This document shows positions 18,801-28,660 of a stretch of 64,000 nt of DNA, in pieces. This DNA comes from Chryseobacterium sp. MEBOG06 (GTDB lineage: Bacteria > Bacteroidota > Bacteroidia > Flavobacteriales > Weeksellaceae): the NCBI RefSeq assembly GCF_021869765.1, contig NZ_CP084580.1, positions 2,666,001-2,730,000 on the forward strand. Reading direction: 5' to 3'. Positions within the stretch are counted from its first letter, which is position 1; the number at the start of each line of letters is the position of its first letter. The translations under genes were made by a program, and so were the position numbers. The notes under the pieces are model-generated. The model did not search any database. It was not told where the DNA came from and saw nothing but the letters and a program-made list of their open reading frames with translations.

Positions 18801-19025
18801 TTATCTGTGAAATCCGTTATGATGACCTCCACCATGGTGATAATATCCCCCGTGATGTCCACCATAAACATATACTCTCTGTGTATATCTGGGACCATAA
18901 CCATAGTATCTTGGTCCGTAATATCCATATGCAGGCGTACTTACTCCATAATATCCGTCAGCTGCACAAGATGACAGCATGAATATTAATGTCATGACCA
19001 TTACAGCCTTAAACAAAGTTTTCAT
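18801..19025 (-). CDS. Small Gly/Tyr/His-rich lipoprotein
   Basis: The 74-residue precursor has a lipoprotein signal (MKTLFKAVMVMTLIFMLSSC). The mature part is almost entirely Gly, Tyr and His: YYGVSTPAYGYYGPRYYGYG followed by HHGGYYHHGGGHHNGFHR. No folded domain is evident. Clusters of His suggest metal binding, and the Tyr/Gly repeats suggest a disordered surface tether; both are inference. It ends at the shared terminator. Confidence 0.75.
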   Translation of the reverse strand: MKTLFKAVMVMTLIFMLSSCAADGYYGVSTPAYGYYGPRYYGYGPRYTQRVYVYGGHHGGYYHHGGGHHNGFHR

Positions 19026-19246
19026 TTTTTTGTCACTTTTAATTCTGTATTAAAGGGATCAATGTTGATGCCAAAGTGCTGTAAAAAAGGTTTAAATCTT
19101 CTATTTTTTTATTAATATCCATTCCTTTTTTTCACTGGCCCGGAGTATCATCTTTTATCCTTCCTCCTTAGATCTTCTTAGCATTTTTTCCGTCTGATAT
19201 ACGCTGTTATCACAGATAGTATATAACGAGCACAGCAACCGAAGGA

Positions 19247-19738
19247 TTACACTATACTGCTTCTTTTTTCCATCATAACAAGATCTTTCCACCCGCCATT
19301 GAGCCTTCCAATTTTCTTACGTACACCCACTATTCTGAAGCCGTTTTTCTGATGGAATTTGATTGAGGTTTCATTTTCGGAAAAAATATTGGTCTGCAAT
19401 GTCCAGAATCCATGATCTTCACTATCCAAAATCAGCTTTTTAAGTAATACTGAACCTAATCCTTTACCCTGATATTGATTATCAAAATAAATACTCACTT
19501 CTGCTACTCCTTTGAACGCTTCTCTTTTGCTTACCGGTTTTAAAGCACACCATCCTACGACATCATTATTTTCGTTTTCCAGCACCCAGCGGCAGTCATG
19601 GAAATATTCCATACTCCAGGCTTCGGCAGTTGGAACTTCAGTTTCTAAAGTAGCTATACCGCTATCAACTCCCTGCCTGAAAATCTCCAGTACTCTGGGT
19701 TCGTCATTGGGAAGCATTTCTCTTAATTCGTAATTCAT
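19247..19738 (-). CDS. GNAT N-acetyltransferase (phosphinothricin acetyltransferase-like)
   Basis: The 163-residue protein has GNAT motif A (YFDNQYQGKGLGSVLLKKLI) and motif B (NETSIKFHQKNGFRIVGVRKKIG), with the late GGWKDLVMMEKR typical of the Pat/MddA group. These enzymes acetylate small amines such as phosphinothricin or methionine derivatives; the substrate here is unknown. It starts 5 bases past the DUF421 stop, so the two are probably an operon. Confidence 0.83.
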   Translation of the reverse strand: MNYELREMLPNDEPRVLEIFRQGVDSGIATLETEVPTAEAWSMEYFHDCRWVLENENNDVVGWCALKPVSKREAFKGVAEVSIYFDNQYQGKGLGSVLLKKLILDSEDHGFWTLQTNIFSENETSIKFHQKNGFRIVGVRKKIGRLNGGWKDLVMMEKRSSIV

Positions 19739-19743
19739 CGTAT

Positions 19744-20256
19744 TTAATGGTATTTTCTTTTAATTTTTCTTTTAATTCTTGAATAATGGGTCTGTTTACT
19801 TTTTTCATCTTCAGAAACCACACTGATATTCCCATCCACTTCCAGAACGGAAAGCTTTACGTTCTGTATCTTTTCAATGCCGTGTTCTCTTATTGCTTCT
19901 TCCAGTTCACTCTGGGTAATTTTTACTCTGTTTAAGGCAGCCTGATCTGCTACCCCATCTCTGATAAGGATTACGGGATCATCTTCCATGAATGTCTCAA
20001 AGGAACGGTTGGAAAACATAATTCTTTTTAAAATAAAATTAGCAACAAAGAGAACCAGTGCGGCAACAATTCCGCCCTGCAATGAGGTGTCCGGGCCTAC
20101 CATTGCATTCTGAACCGCATTGGAAATTAACAGCAACAAAACCACATCTCCCGCATTAAGCTGGGAAAGCTGGTTTTTGCCAAATAAACGGATCGCGATC
20201 ACCATGAAAAGGTAAACACAGAGGGAACGAACAGCTACGTTAAAAATGGAATCCAC
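19744..20256 (-). CDS. DUF421 membrane protein (YetF-like)
   Basis: The 170-residue protein has three N-terminal membrane helices (residues 8-80) and a soluble DUF421 domain with DDPVILIRDG and the VLEVDGNISVVSEDEK strand. DUF421/YetF proteins are inner-membrane proteins of unknown function, often stress related. The start is GTG (20254-20256), since the helix that follows is needed and no ATG precedes it. It is cotranscribed with the GNAT gene. Confidence 0.8.
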   Translation of the reverse strand: MDSIFNVAVRSLCVYLFMVIAIRLFGKNQLSQLNAGDVVLLLLISNAVQNAMVGPDTSLQGGIVAALVLFVANFILKRIMFSNRSFETFMEDDPVILIRDGVADQAALNRVKITQSELEEAIREHGIEKIQNVKLSVLEVDGNISVVSEDEKSKQTHYSRIKRKIKRKYH

Positions 20257-20449
20257 AATTTTTTTTATCTACTCAAATGTATTAATTTTTTACTATTTTA
20301 TTGATGTATCAAAGGAAAATGTATTTACAGGCATTGATTGGTCGCTGGCTGCTATTTAATTATTAAAAATGTATGGCATCCAGAGGTAAAATAAATTGTA
20401 TTTCTATTGGTATGAGATTTGACCATCTTCATAAAACCATAATTTAACA

Positions 20450-20998
20450 ATGAAAAAACAATTATTTTTCTATCTGGGTATTCTTTTATTTTTTGTGGCT
20501 TGTGAAAAGAAAAAGTCTGCAGCAGATATTTCTTCTGATAATGCTGTGCGTATGAAAGTCAATGAACTTTATTCAAAATATGGCAATTCTAATGAAGTCA
20601 TTTACAATCAAACTATTCCGGCTACTTTGTTTTCAAAGGATTTAAAGGAAACATTAGAAAATGCAATACGTGCATCAAAAGCAGATATTGAAAAGGTGAA
20701 AAATAGTGATCATTCTGATGAGAAACCATTAATTTTTGAAGGGGCTATGTTCTCCAGCTTGTATGAAGGATTTACAGCCTATACAATTAAATCCGTCAAG
20801 ATACAAGATAAAATTGCTGATGCCCAGGTAGAATTTGAGTATAATATGCCGTCACCAAAAGTAACATGGATAGATACGGTACATCTGATCAATACAGAGA
20901 AAGGCTGGAAAATAGATAATATCACTTTTGACAAGAAGATGGCTAATTCAGGCGATCTTAAAGCAAGAATGATTGATTTTGTGAAAGGAACACTGTGA
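20450..20998 (+). CDS. Lipoprotein with a DUF3828-like domain
   Basis: The 182-residue precursor has a signal ending FFVACEKKK, with Cys18 as likely lipid site. The mature part has FSKDLKETLENAI, IQDKIADAQVEFEYNM and WIDTVHLINTEKGWKIDNIT, the pattern of the NTF2-like DUF3828 group (a catalytically unassigned fold). Probable periplasmic or outer-membrane lipoprotein. It converges on the bacteriocin-like peptide gene, and the two share a terminator. Confidence 0.7.
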   Translation: MKKQLFFYLGILLFFVACEKKKSAADISSDNAVRMKVNELYSKYGNSNEVIYNQTIPATLFSKDLKETLENAIRASKADIEKVKNSDHSDEKPLIFEGAMFSSLYEGFTAYTIKSVKIQDKIADAQVEFEYNMPSPKVTWIDTVHLINTEKGWKIDNITFDKKMANSGDLKARMIDFVKGTL

Positions 20999-21041
20999 AA
21001 TTTTGCAGCATTTCATAAATGAAACCATCATCATTATAAAA

Positions 21042-21080
21042 GAGGCTATCTCACTTTTGAGACAGCCTCCTGTTTTTTAT
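21042..21080. terminator. Bidirectional terminator
   Basis: GAGGCTATCTCA and TGAGACAGCCTC pair (one mismatch) around a short loop, followed by TTTTTT on the plus strand and TTTTAT on the minus strand. It overlaps the last codon of the 44-residue peptide gene. Confidence 0.8.
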
Positions 21081-21211
21081 GGACACTGAACGATTGGAAC
21101 TTCGCTGCAAAATACTTTATTTGCCCACTCACAATATGTGCAATATTGTTTTGGCTGTCCACCGTACACTGATTTTAAATCTGACTTAGCCAGTTTCTTT
21201 AAATTTTTCAT
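21077..21211 (-). CDS. Bacteriocin-like double-glycine leader peptide, 44 residues
   Basis: The peptide opens MKNLKKLAKSDLKSVYGG, a leader of the type found in many copies in Chryseobacterium genomes and annotated there as 'bacteriocin-like protein'. Leaders of this type are amphipathic and end in GG (residues 17-18). The remaining 26 residues hold four Cys in the order C-x2-C, C, C (QYCTYCEWANKVFCSEVPIV then QCP). The ATG is at 21209-21211 and the TAA at 21077-21079. Expected processing is cleavage after GG by a C39-peptidase ABC exporter; none is encoded nearby. Whether the product is a bacteriocin or a signalling peptide is unknown. Confidence 0.8.
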   Translation of the reverse strand: MKNLKKLAKSDLKSVYGGQPKQYCTYCEWANKVFCSEVPIVQCP

Positions 21212-21330
21212 ATAGTTTTAATTTTATGGTTGAGTAAAATTAAAACCAATCTGGTTTATTTTTATTACAATTTAATAGTATATTTTTTCATTATTCACAC
21301 TTTAATGATAAAAAAAATACATTATAAGTA

Positions 21331-21735
21331 CTATCTGTTATTGATCTCTACTGTTACGGGCATTACGTAAGTGTATGCAACCATATTTTCACTCAGACTT
21401 TTGCGGTCTACTTTGTAATCAAGTTCGCTTAAAACGGTTTCAATTTCTTTGTTGACGCTTTTGCAGTCTCCTTTAGAATGTACATTGACAATTTTCCCGT
21501 TTTTTGCAATATCAAACTTCACTACAGAGTTGACAGTTCCCTGCTGGTATTCCGGATTGGTAAGATCGAAATTAGCCATCAGTTTTCCTCTGATATCATT
21601 AAAAGTTTCGTTCTTATTCAATTGAATTTCCTCAATGGTATTATGATCCGAAGTCTGTGCTTTGGTTGTGTTCATTACAACAGCAAATCCACAAACAAAC
21701 AATGAAGCAATCAATAGCTGGATTTTATTTCTCAT
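21331..21735 (-). CDS. Secreted protein with a TonB-C-terminal-like domain
   Basis: The 134-residue protein has a signal peptide (MRNKIQLLIASLFVCGFAVV). The mature part contains VVKFDIAKNGKIVNVHSKGD and ends in YTYVMPVTVEINNR, the strand pattern of the TonB C-terminal/energy-transduction-like fold that is common in small secreted Bacteroidetes proteins. No membrane anchor or Pro-rich linker is present, so it is not a TonB. Function is unknown. Confidence 0.65.
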   Translation of the reverse strand: MRNKIQLLIASLFVCGFAVVMNTTKAQTSDHNTIEEIQLNKNETFNDIRGKLMANFDLTNPEYQQGTVNSVVKFDIAKNGKIVNVHSKGDCKSVNKEIETVLSELDYKVDRKSLSENMVAYTYVMPVTVEINNR

Positions 21736-21985
21736 AACAATCTGGTTTTTAATATTATACTAATCCTATTTTGGATCTCTTAACCAAAGTTATTAAAAAT
21801 AATTCATATTAAATTCACTTTCAGTTAATATTTAGTTAACATTAGCCCATAATCAACTGATTATAAATAAGATAAAATATTAAAATAATTGAAAAATTAA
21901 TATTGGCAATCCAATAATAATACAAATTGTAGGGAATTAACTATTTTTACCGGCTTCAATTAACACTTAAGAAATGATCTGGACA
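21736..21985. other. AT-rich intergenic region
   Basis: About 250 bases, very AT-rich, with no open frame, RNA or repeat I can support. Confidence 0.5.
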
Positions 21986-22017
21986 AAAAAAGAATCTGCT
22001 TTCGCAAATTCTTTTAT
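21986..22017 (-). terminator. Probable Rho-independent terminator
   Basis: AAAAGAAT and ATTCTTTT pair around CTGCTTTCGCA, with a long A run on the left that is a T-tract in the minus direction. It lies just past the stop at 22043. Confidence 0.65.
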
Positions 22018-22042
22018 GTGACTTGTTATATATTCAGGCGGA

Positions 22043-22642
22043 TTATTGTCCTTTGATTATTCTTCTTGTTTCAAGTTCATCAATAATAAACTGCGCATCA
22101 CTTTCTGTAATATATTTACTTTCATAAAGCCAGTGAATCCTTGCGATCTGTGTGTGGACAGGAATCAGATTGTCTACTCTGTAATATTCTTTCAAATAAT
22201 AGTCTTTTCTATTCTTTCTGATTTCGACAATAAAGGCATCAACTTCTTCCATTTCTTTTTTTGAATATGAGAAATTAATTGGTTTTGCTGCTGCGAGACT
22301 TTTGGAACTTACCGTCTTGAATTCATTATTACACAATGCGGTTACAATAAATGCAGGCAAGAGAGCAATAATGAAAACTACCATTCCTGCTGACATGGAA
22401 AGATGATAGCTCATATTAATCACAATAGTGAGCAATATTGAATTCATCGCGACAGATAAGGTGATTAATAAAAGTACCCAATCTTTTGATTTTCTAAATA
22501 CTGTTTCATCATCATAGATCTCTGAAAAATGGACTTTATATTCATGCAGCTCTTTTATAAAACTGTTCTTAACAAAGACTCCATCTTCCTTAATTTCGAA
22601 ATAACACGCATTTCTTCCATTCTTTTGCAACAGCGTTTTCAT
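22043..22642 (-). CDS. Membrane protein with PH-like N-terminus and SHOCT-like tail
   Basis: The 199-residue protein has a charged N-terminal ~50 residues, two membrane helices (WVLLLITLSVAMNSILLTIV and AGMVVFIIALLPAFIVTAL) and a soluble C-terminal part. The last 30 residues (HWLYESKYITESDAQFIIDE) resemble the SHOCT short helical module. The function is unknown. It starts 9 bases after the uvrA stop, so cotranscription with uvrA is likely, with a terminator behind it. Confidence 0.68.
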   Translation of the reverse strand: MKTLLQKNGRNACYFEIKEDGVFVKNSFIKELHEYKVHFSEIYDDETVFRKSKDWVLLLITLSVAMNSILLTIVINMSYHLSMSAGMVVFIIALLPAFIVTALCNNEFKTVSSKSLAAAKPINFSYSKKEMEEVDAFIVEIRKNRKDYYLKEYYRVDNLIPVHTQIARIHWLYESKYITESDAQFIIDELETRRIIKGQ

Positions 22643-22651
22643 ATAAAATCT

Positions 22652-25483
22652 TTATTCCAGTTCCCTCTTCAAAAACTTTCCGGTTAAACTTTTCTTAGAC
22701 TTTACAATTTCTTCGGGAGTTCCCTGTGCTACGATCTGCCCTCCATACTTTCCTCCTTCCGGTCCAACGTCAATAATATGGTCTGCAAGCTTAATGACAT
22801 CCATATTGTGTTCAATGATAATGAATGAGTTTCCTAGTTCCACCAATTTATTAATGGCTTCCATCAGGATTTTCACATCTTCGAAATGAAGTCCAGTAGT
22901 TGGCTCATCAAGAATATAAAGGGTATTTCCGGTTTGTCTTTTTGCCAGTTCAGTTGCTAACTTGATACGCTGCGCTTCACCTCCCGAAAGGGTTGTGGAC
23001 TGCTGTCCTAAGGTAATATATCCTAATCCTACATCCTGTAATGTTTTTACTTTTGCAAAAATCTTAGGGATGGGCTGGAAGAAATCAACGGCTTCATCAA
23101 TCGTCATATCCAGAACATCAGAGATTGATTTTCCTTTATAACGAACCTCAAGGGTTTCTCTGTTGAAACGTTTCCCGTTGCAGGTCTCACAGTGAACATA
23201 TACATCCGGAAGGAAGTTCATTTCAATCACTTTCAATCCTCCACCCTGACAGGTTTCACATCTTCCTCCTTTTACATTGAAAGAGAATCTTCCCGGCTTG
23301 TAACCACGGATTTTACTTTCCGGCAGTTCTGCAAAAAGGTTTCTGATGTCTGTAAACATCCCGGTGTATGTTGCCGGGTTGGAACGTGGCGTTCTACCGA
23401 TCGGTGTCTGGTCAACATCTACAATTTTATCAATATTATCCAGACCTTCAATTTTTTTATAAGGTAAAGGTTCCTGAACTGCTCTATAGAAGTGTTTATT
23501 AAGGATCGGATATAAAGTTCCGTTGATCAGAGAAGATTTTCCACTTCCTGAAATTCCGGTTACCACCACCAGTTTTCCCAGCGGAACATCCAGCGTTACA
23601 TTTTTAAGGTTATTTCCTGTAGCTCCTTTTAGTACTATATTTTTACCGCTTCCTACTCTTCTTTCTGCAGGAATTTCAATTTTTCTTTTCCCATTGATAT
23701 ACTGAGCAGTAATAGTATCTGCATTCAATAAATCTTTTGGTTTTCCCTGCCACAATATCTCTCCGCCAAATTTTCCGGCTCTCGGACCAATATCAAGCAC
23801 CTCATCGGCTTCCAGAATCATGTCTTTATCATGTTCTACTACCAATACAGAGTTTCCGATGTCTCTAAGGTTTTTCAAAGAATGAATAAGCCTTTCGTTA
23901 TCTCTCTGGTGAAGTCCGATACTCGGTTCATCAAGGATATACAATACATTGACCAGCTGAGATCCAATCTGAGTTGCCAGACGGATTCTTTGTGACTCTC
24001 CTCCTGAAAGGGTCTTGGAGCTTCTGCTCAAACTAAGATAATCTAAACCAACATCCAGCAGGAACTGAAGTCTGGTCTCTATTTCTTTCAAAATCTCGTG
24101 GGCAATGATTTTGTTTTTCTCAGAGAATTTATCTTTAACGTCAGCCAGCCAGTCTTTTAAATCTGCTAAGCTTAATCCATTTACCTCAGCAATATTCTTT
24201 CCGTCTATTTTAAAACTTAAGCTTGAAGGCTGAAGGCGGGTTCCTCCACATTCCGGGCAGGTTTCTTCTGTTGTAAAGTGTCTTTCCAGTAAAATTGCTT
24301 CATAAGATTCTCTTTCATCGATCATTTCTTCCATGAAAGCAATCAGACCATCAAAACTGATCTTTATTTTCTTAGTGATCCCTGCGTATTTCAGGTCTTT
24401 ATTAAATTCTTTGTGACATCCGTTATAGATATAGTCCAGTGCTTCTTCCGGAATATCCTTCAATGGAGTTGTTAATCCCAGCCCGAAGATCTCCAGAATA
24501 TTTTTTATCTGTGACAGAATCCATTTATTGGATTTAATATCTTCTAATGGTAGTAAACCACCCTGGTTAATTGATAGTTTTGGATTATCAACGAAATAGT
24601 CGGTATTGATTTTTTTGATCGTTCCCAGTCCTTTACAGTTCGGGCAGCTTCCTTTAGGTGAATTGAACGAGAATGTATTGGGTTCAGGTAACGCCAAAGA
24701 GTGTCCTGTTTCTGCATCCATCAGGTTTTTGGAGAAGTATTCAATAGCAGTACTTCCCAGTTTCTGAATTCCAATAATCCCTTCACCCATTTCCATTGCT
24801 GTACGCAATGATTTTTCCATTCTGCTCTCAGACGCATTTTCCCCGATAATCCAACGATCGATTACAATATCAATATCGTGGGTTTTATAACGGTCAAGTT
24901 TCAGGTCATATTCAATATCCTGTAATTCGCCATCAATTCTTGCCTGTCCATAGCCTTTTTTAGCCATCTGTACAAAAAGTTCATGGTAATGTCCCTTTCT
25001 AGATCGTACTACAGGTGCCATCAGCATGATTTTTTCTCCTTTGTAGTTTTCTTTGATCGTCTCCAGAATCTGATCTTCAGTATAGCTTACCAGCTTCTGT
25101 CCTGTAGTTAAGGAGTAAGCATCAGAAACTCTAGCATATAACAGACGCAGATAATCATACAATTCTGTAACGGTACCTACAGTGGAACGGGGATTTTTAT
25201 TGGTTGTTTTCTGCTCAATGGCAATAACGGGAGAAAGTCCCTCAATTTTATCTACATCAGGACGCTCCAAACCACCTAAAAACTGACGTGCATAAGCAGA
25301 GAAGGTTTCTATATACCGACGCTGGCCTTCTGCAAAAATAGTATCAAAAGCCAGTGAAGATTTTCCACTTCCTGAAAGACCGGTGATAACAACCAATTCA
25401 TTGCGTGGAATTTTAACATTAATATTTTTCAGATTGTGTTCACGTGCTCCGTAAACTTCTATATATTCAGTTGATTTGCTCAT
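22652..25483 (-). CDS. uvrA: Excinuclease ABC subunit A
   Basis: UvrA is the damage-sensing ATPase of nucleotide excision repair. The 943-residue protein has two ABC modules with Walker A motifs [12 protein letters not shown] and [12 protein letters not shown], two ABC signatures ([10 protein letters not shown] and [10 protein letters not shown]) and the zinc-finger Cys clusters [14 protein letters not shown] and [16 protein letters not shown]. Length is normal. The ATG is at 25481-25483. No other uvr gene is in the window. Confidence 0.97.
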   Translation of the reverse strand: MSKSTEYIEVYGAREHNLKNINVKIPRNELVVITGLSGSGKSSLAFDTIFAEGQRRYIETFSAYARQFLGGLERPDVDKIEGLSPVIAIEQKTTNKNPRSTVGTVTELYDYLRLLYARVSDAYSLTTGQKLVSYTEDQILETIKENYKGEKIMLMAPVVRSRKGHYHELFVQMAKKGYGQARIDGELQDIEYDLKLDRYKTHDIDIVIDRWIIGENASESRMEKSLRTAMEMGEGIIGIQKLGSTAIEYFSKNLMDAETGHSLALPEPNTFSFNSPKGSCPNCKGLGTIKKINTDYFVDNPKLSINQGGLLPLEDIKSNKWILSQIKNILEIFGLGLTTPLKDIPEEALDYIYNGCHKEFNKDLKYAGITKKIKISFDGLIAFMEEMIDERESYEAILLERHFTTEETCPECGGTRLQPSSLSFKIDGKNIAEVNGLSLADLKDWLADVKDKFSEKNKIIAHEILKEIETRLQFLLDVGLDYLSLSRSSKTLSGGESQRIRLATQIGSQLVNVLYILDEPSIGLHQRDNERLIHSLKNLRDIGNSVLVVEHDKDMILEADEVLDIGPRAGKFGGEILWQGKPKDLLNADTITAQYINGKRKIEIPAERRVGSGKNIVLKGATGNNLKNVTLDVPLGKLVVVTGISGSGKSSLINGTLYPILNKHFYRAVQEPLPYKKIEGLDNIDKIVDVDQTPIGRTPRSNPATYTGMFTDIRNLFAELPESKIRGYKPGRFSFNVKGGRCETCQGGGLKVIEMNFLPDVYVHCETCNGKRFNRETLEVRYKGKSISDVLDMTIDEAVDFFQPIPKIFAKVKTLQDVGLGYITLGQQSTTLSGGEAQRIKLATELAKRQTGNTLYILDEPTTGLHFEDVKILMEAINKLVELGNSFIIIEHNMDVIKLADHIIDVGPEGGKYGGQIVAQGTPEEIVKSKKSLTGKFLKRELE

Positions 25484-25726
25484 AATTTGGAGGGATTTTG
25501 CCTGAAAATCACAACGTGCAAAATTACGGAATTTTATGGAATTTTTTTTATTATAAGGGATAGAAAATTATTATAATCAGACTTTCCTTTTACCAGATAC
25601 TAATAAGAACGTCTTGATATTCATTTCTATTGAATTTCTTTTTTGTATGAAGAATTAATGACCTACAAATTATTAAGTTTAGTCTTCAGCCTACTCCTAA
25701 TAAATCTCTTTTAAAAATTGATTACA
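25484..25726. other. Intergenic region upstream of uvrA
   Basis: About 240 AT-rich bases containing the presumed uvrA promoter; I see no open frame or RNA, and no confident -33/-7 pair. Confidence 0.4.
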
Positions 25727-25751
25727 AAAAATGCCGTATTTCTACGGCATC
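25727..25751 (-). terminator. Rho-independent terminator of the T6SS-associated operon
   Basis: ATGCCGTA (25731-25738) pairs perfectly with TACGGCAT (25743-25750) around TTTC, with AAAAAA on the left acting as the T-tract on the minus strand. Confidence 0.88.
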
Positions 25752-25794
25752 CTTATCTTATAAACCAATTCTTGGTTTTCTTTAAAAATAAAAG

Positions 25795-26724
25795 TTATTT
25801 TACAAAAGTGTTGTATGCACTAAGCACTGATTCATATGAAGAATCAATCTGCTGGAGATCAATATCCGGGATTTTACCTGCTTCTTTTGAATCTCTTATT
25901 AATTTTCTGTATTTATCTAAAAAGCCTGAAGCTGTTTTATTAAAAGTTTCAAACTGAGACTTTTTATAAGAATACTGCTGATCTTTAACATTAAAATTCA
26001 TTTTTGAATTGGCTTCGACCAGTTTTGCAAATTCATCATATTTTTTCTGGGCCTCTGCTTCATTAAACTTTCCTGTATATTGTCTGCCTAAAAGATCAAC
26101 TACAGAATCCAGTGAATTCATTACATTTTTGGAAGACATAATATATTCTTTCATCGGATGATCCTTTAAAATAACCTCTTCAGCCACATCAGTAGCAGGC
26201 TTGATCCTGGCCATTACATTTTCACCTGAAGTATACAAAGCGTCAGCATCGGCTTCAATTTCTTTTTTGATTGCTTCTGCCTTAGCTCCTTTATCATCTT
26301 TATAATCTTCAGAATTCATATATGACTTAAGCTCTTCTATTTTTTTCTCTATATTTTCTTTTTTAGCCTTATAGATATTAAAATCAGCTTCAATGGCAGC
26401 CTTATCTTTCCCAAAACCTGACGGAACTTCTTTAATTCTGGAGAGAGTATAATCCATTGTTGTGGTCATTAGAGGTAATACCATAAACTTCGCGTCTTTG
26501 GATTTGGCTACTACATCATCCGCATATTTTAAGAATCTTTCCAAGCTTTTAGTTGTGTTTTTATAAGAATCCACAAAGTTATTATTAAAGTCAATAATTG
26601 CATTGGCATCTGATTCTCCTCCTAGATTTAAAATGGTATTACCCATTTTATCAGCTCCTTTTTTGCAACTTACAACACTAGTTGTCAAAGATATAGCCAT
26701 AGCCAATATCATAATCTTTTTCAT
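25795..26724 (-). CDS. DUF3829 lipoprotein, last gene of a T6SS baseplate operon
   Basis: The 309-residue precursor has a lipoprotein signal ending SLTTSVVSCKKG (Cys near 20). The mature part is almost all alpha-helical and charged, with no Cys, and matches the DUF3829 (YiiG-like) family. Its stop is followed 45 bases later by a terminator, and its start lies 29 bases past the tssF stop, so it is transcribed with tssE and tssF. A link to the T6SS envelope parts is suggested by position only. Confidence 0.75.
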   Translation of the reverse strand: MKKIMILAMAISLTTSVVSCKKGADKMGNTILNLGGESDANAIIDFNNNFVDSYKNTTKSLERFLKYADDVVAKSKDAKFMVLPLMTTTMDYTLSRIKEVPSGFGKDKAAIEADFNIYKAKKENIEKKIEELKSYMNSEDYKDDKGAKAEAIKKEIEADADALYTSGENVMARIKPATDVAEEVILKDHPMKEYIMSSKNVMNSLDSVVDLLGRQYTGKFNEAEAQKKYDEFAKLVEANSKMNFNVKDQQYSYKKSQFETFNKTASGFLDKYRKLIRDSKEAGKIPDIDLQQIDSSYESVLSAYNTFVK

Positions 26725-26753
26725 ATTTTATTCATTTAAGTTTTGGTGTTCAA

Positions 26754-28637
26754 TTATGCATCCTGAAATTCAATATCTTCATTGCTTATTCTTACAATAT
26801 ACTCAATCCCATCTATCGCTTTGGCAATAATCTGGTTTCTGAGGATATTGGACATATTTTCCCAGTATGCTCTTCCATAGAAAGAATAATTCTGTGGGAC
26901 GATCTCCACCTCAACGGTTCTTACAAAACCTTCTTTGGGTCTGTTACTGATCATAGTTCCTCTTCTTACTCTTACTTCTCTCAGCTCGTCTTTCAGAATC
27001 ATCCGACAGTAATTTTTGACATCTTCAAGGGAAATGATCTTATCTCTTGTTGTCAAAGCATATTTATAGGCCTGTATACTGTCTGTACCTTTTTGTTCTT
27101 CGGCTCCTCCTAATGTTTCTGTAAGCAGTATAACGGTCTGTGATTTCAACTGATTGGAGAGTTCTGTTCCGGGGCGCATATGATTGGCCAGGGTACAATG
27201 GGTTACCCAAAAAGCAGCATAGGTGTGATCTGTTTTTTCTACAGGTTCCATGATCACATAGTTCAGTTCCTGTCTGATATTTCTTTTGGCATTATTTACT
27301 TTTTGCACCATAGATTTCATCTTGTCAGACATTTCGCTAAGAACTCCTTTTACATTATCTCTGTTTAAAAGGGAAAATGCGGCAATCTCATCTCTGGTAA
27401 GCTCCAGAACATTAGCAATCATATCTACAGCATTTCTATTGGTGAATCGCTCCATCCCTCCTTTCCTTACTGTATACAATCCTTTTTTAAGATCATCTGC
27501 CGGCGTGAATGGAATTTCACTATACTTTCTTCCATCACCGTCCTGAACTTCATCTACGTAAAGAAAATGCTCGCCTTCGTCTGTGACCAAAGGAATATTA
27601 TTCCCCATAATATCCAGACTGTATTCTGTTTTCTTCCAACCTCTGTTGTAGATTGGGAAAGCATTCAGAACGAAAGAGAAGTTATCCAGTATTTCGGCGG
27701 AAAACTGAGGCGGAAACTCAAAAGTAAGCCACAGGTATTGTTTATTTTCTAAATATTTTACAATTTCTTCTTTATCTGTAAGGAAATCCAGGTTCTGCGG
27801 CAGTTGTCCGGGCTCAGAAAAAAGACTGTTAGAAATTCCTGTAATCTCAATGAATTTATGGCGATAGATGCTTTTAATATCTTCAATGACCTTATTTCTG
27901 ATAGACTGTTCTTTAAACATCTGCTCATAGCCGTCTGCAGGGCTTTCTGTAAGGTAGCTAAGCCCTTCTCTTACAAATAAAGGGTTTCCGTTGCTGGAAA
28001 CATTAATATAAGGCAGCAGCTTATATACAAAATCAAGATGCTCAAAAGCAGGATTGGAACAAAATATACTCAAATATTTAGGAAATTTTTCGCTTACATA
28101 TTTGCTCACATCTACTCCAATTGTAATTTTTCTGTAATCTTCAGGTCTTCCCTGAAATCTTGCAATAGGAATTTTGTTGAATCTGTCATCAATGCTATAG
28201 CACGTATTTCCTACAAACATGATAGAAGTGTGCACTTTGTTAATTCTTACATTCCCTACCGGAGTAAAAGGAATATTAAGTTGTTTATCCGATTCTGATT
28301 TTACAGTAGAAGTCATCTGCTTACGAAAGAAAAATTCCGTATGCTCCAATAAAATTTCGGAAGACTCATAAGGCTGCGTAAAAGCAACAGAATGGGCTGG
28401 TATAGGATGGGTATATATAGACGGAGTAAGGAGTTTTGCCAGTTTCTCCAGAATCCTGGCATTCACCGTTTGTATTTCGTTATTCGCTTTAAAAACTTCC
28501 GTGCTGAATGCGTCTATCAATAATTTTACAAAAGGGTCTAAAGACTGCGGGCTTTTCAGTCCCCATACTTTAGTTGCATTCTGAAGCATTCTGGCTTTTA
28601 CAGATTCTTTGGAATAAATATTCTGATCTAAATTCAT
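26754..28637 (-). CDS. tssF: Type VI secretion baseplate subunit TssF (Bacteroidetes subtype)
   Basis: The 627-residue protein has the features of TssF/VasA in Bacteroidetes T6SS (T6SSiii): an N-terminal ARILEKLAKLLTPSIYTHPI segment, the central FTPVGNVRINK beta domain and the late THCTLANHMRPGTELSNQ region. TssF, with TssE, TssG and TssK, forms the baseplate from which the contractile sheath assembles in the cytoplasm. The ATG is at 28635-28637. tssE lies 23 bases upstream. Confidence 0.82.
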   Translation of the reverse strand: MNLDQNIYSKESVKARMLQNATKVWGLKSPQSLDPFVKLLIDAFSTEVFKANNEIQTVNARILEKLAKLLTPSIYTHPIPAHSVAFTQPYESSEILLEHTEFFFRKQMTSTVKSESDKQLNIPFTPVGNVRINKVHTSIMFVGNTCYSIDDRFNKIPIARFQGRPEDYRKITIGVDVSKYVSEKFPKYLSIFCSNPAFEHLDFVYKLLPYINVSSNGNPLFVREGLSYLTESPADGYEQMFKEQSIRNKVIEDIKSIYRHKFIEITGISNSLFSEPGQLPQNLDFLTDKEEIVKYLENKQYLWLTFEFPPQFSAEILDNFSFVLNAFPIYNRGWKKTEYSLDIMGNNIPLVTDEGEHFLYVDEVQDGDGRKYSEIPFTPADDLKKGLYTVRKGGMERFTNRNAVDMIANVLELTRDEIAAFSLLNRDNVKGVLSEMSDKMKSMVQKVNNAKRNIRQELNYVIMEPVEKTDHTYAAFWVTHCTLANHMRPGTELSNQLKSQTVILLTETLGGAEEQKGTDSIQAYKYALTTRDKIISLEDVKNYCRMILKDELREVRVRRGTMISNRPKEGFVRTVEVEIVPQNYSFYGRAYWENMSNILRNQIIAKAIDGIEYIVRISNEDIEFQDA

Positions 28638-28660
28638 ATTTTTTCTGTGTGTTAAAAATA

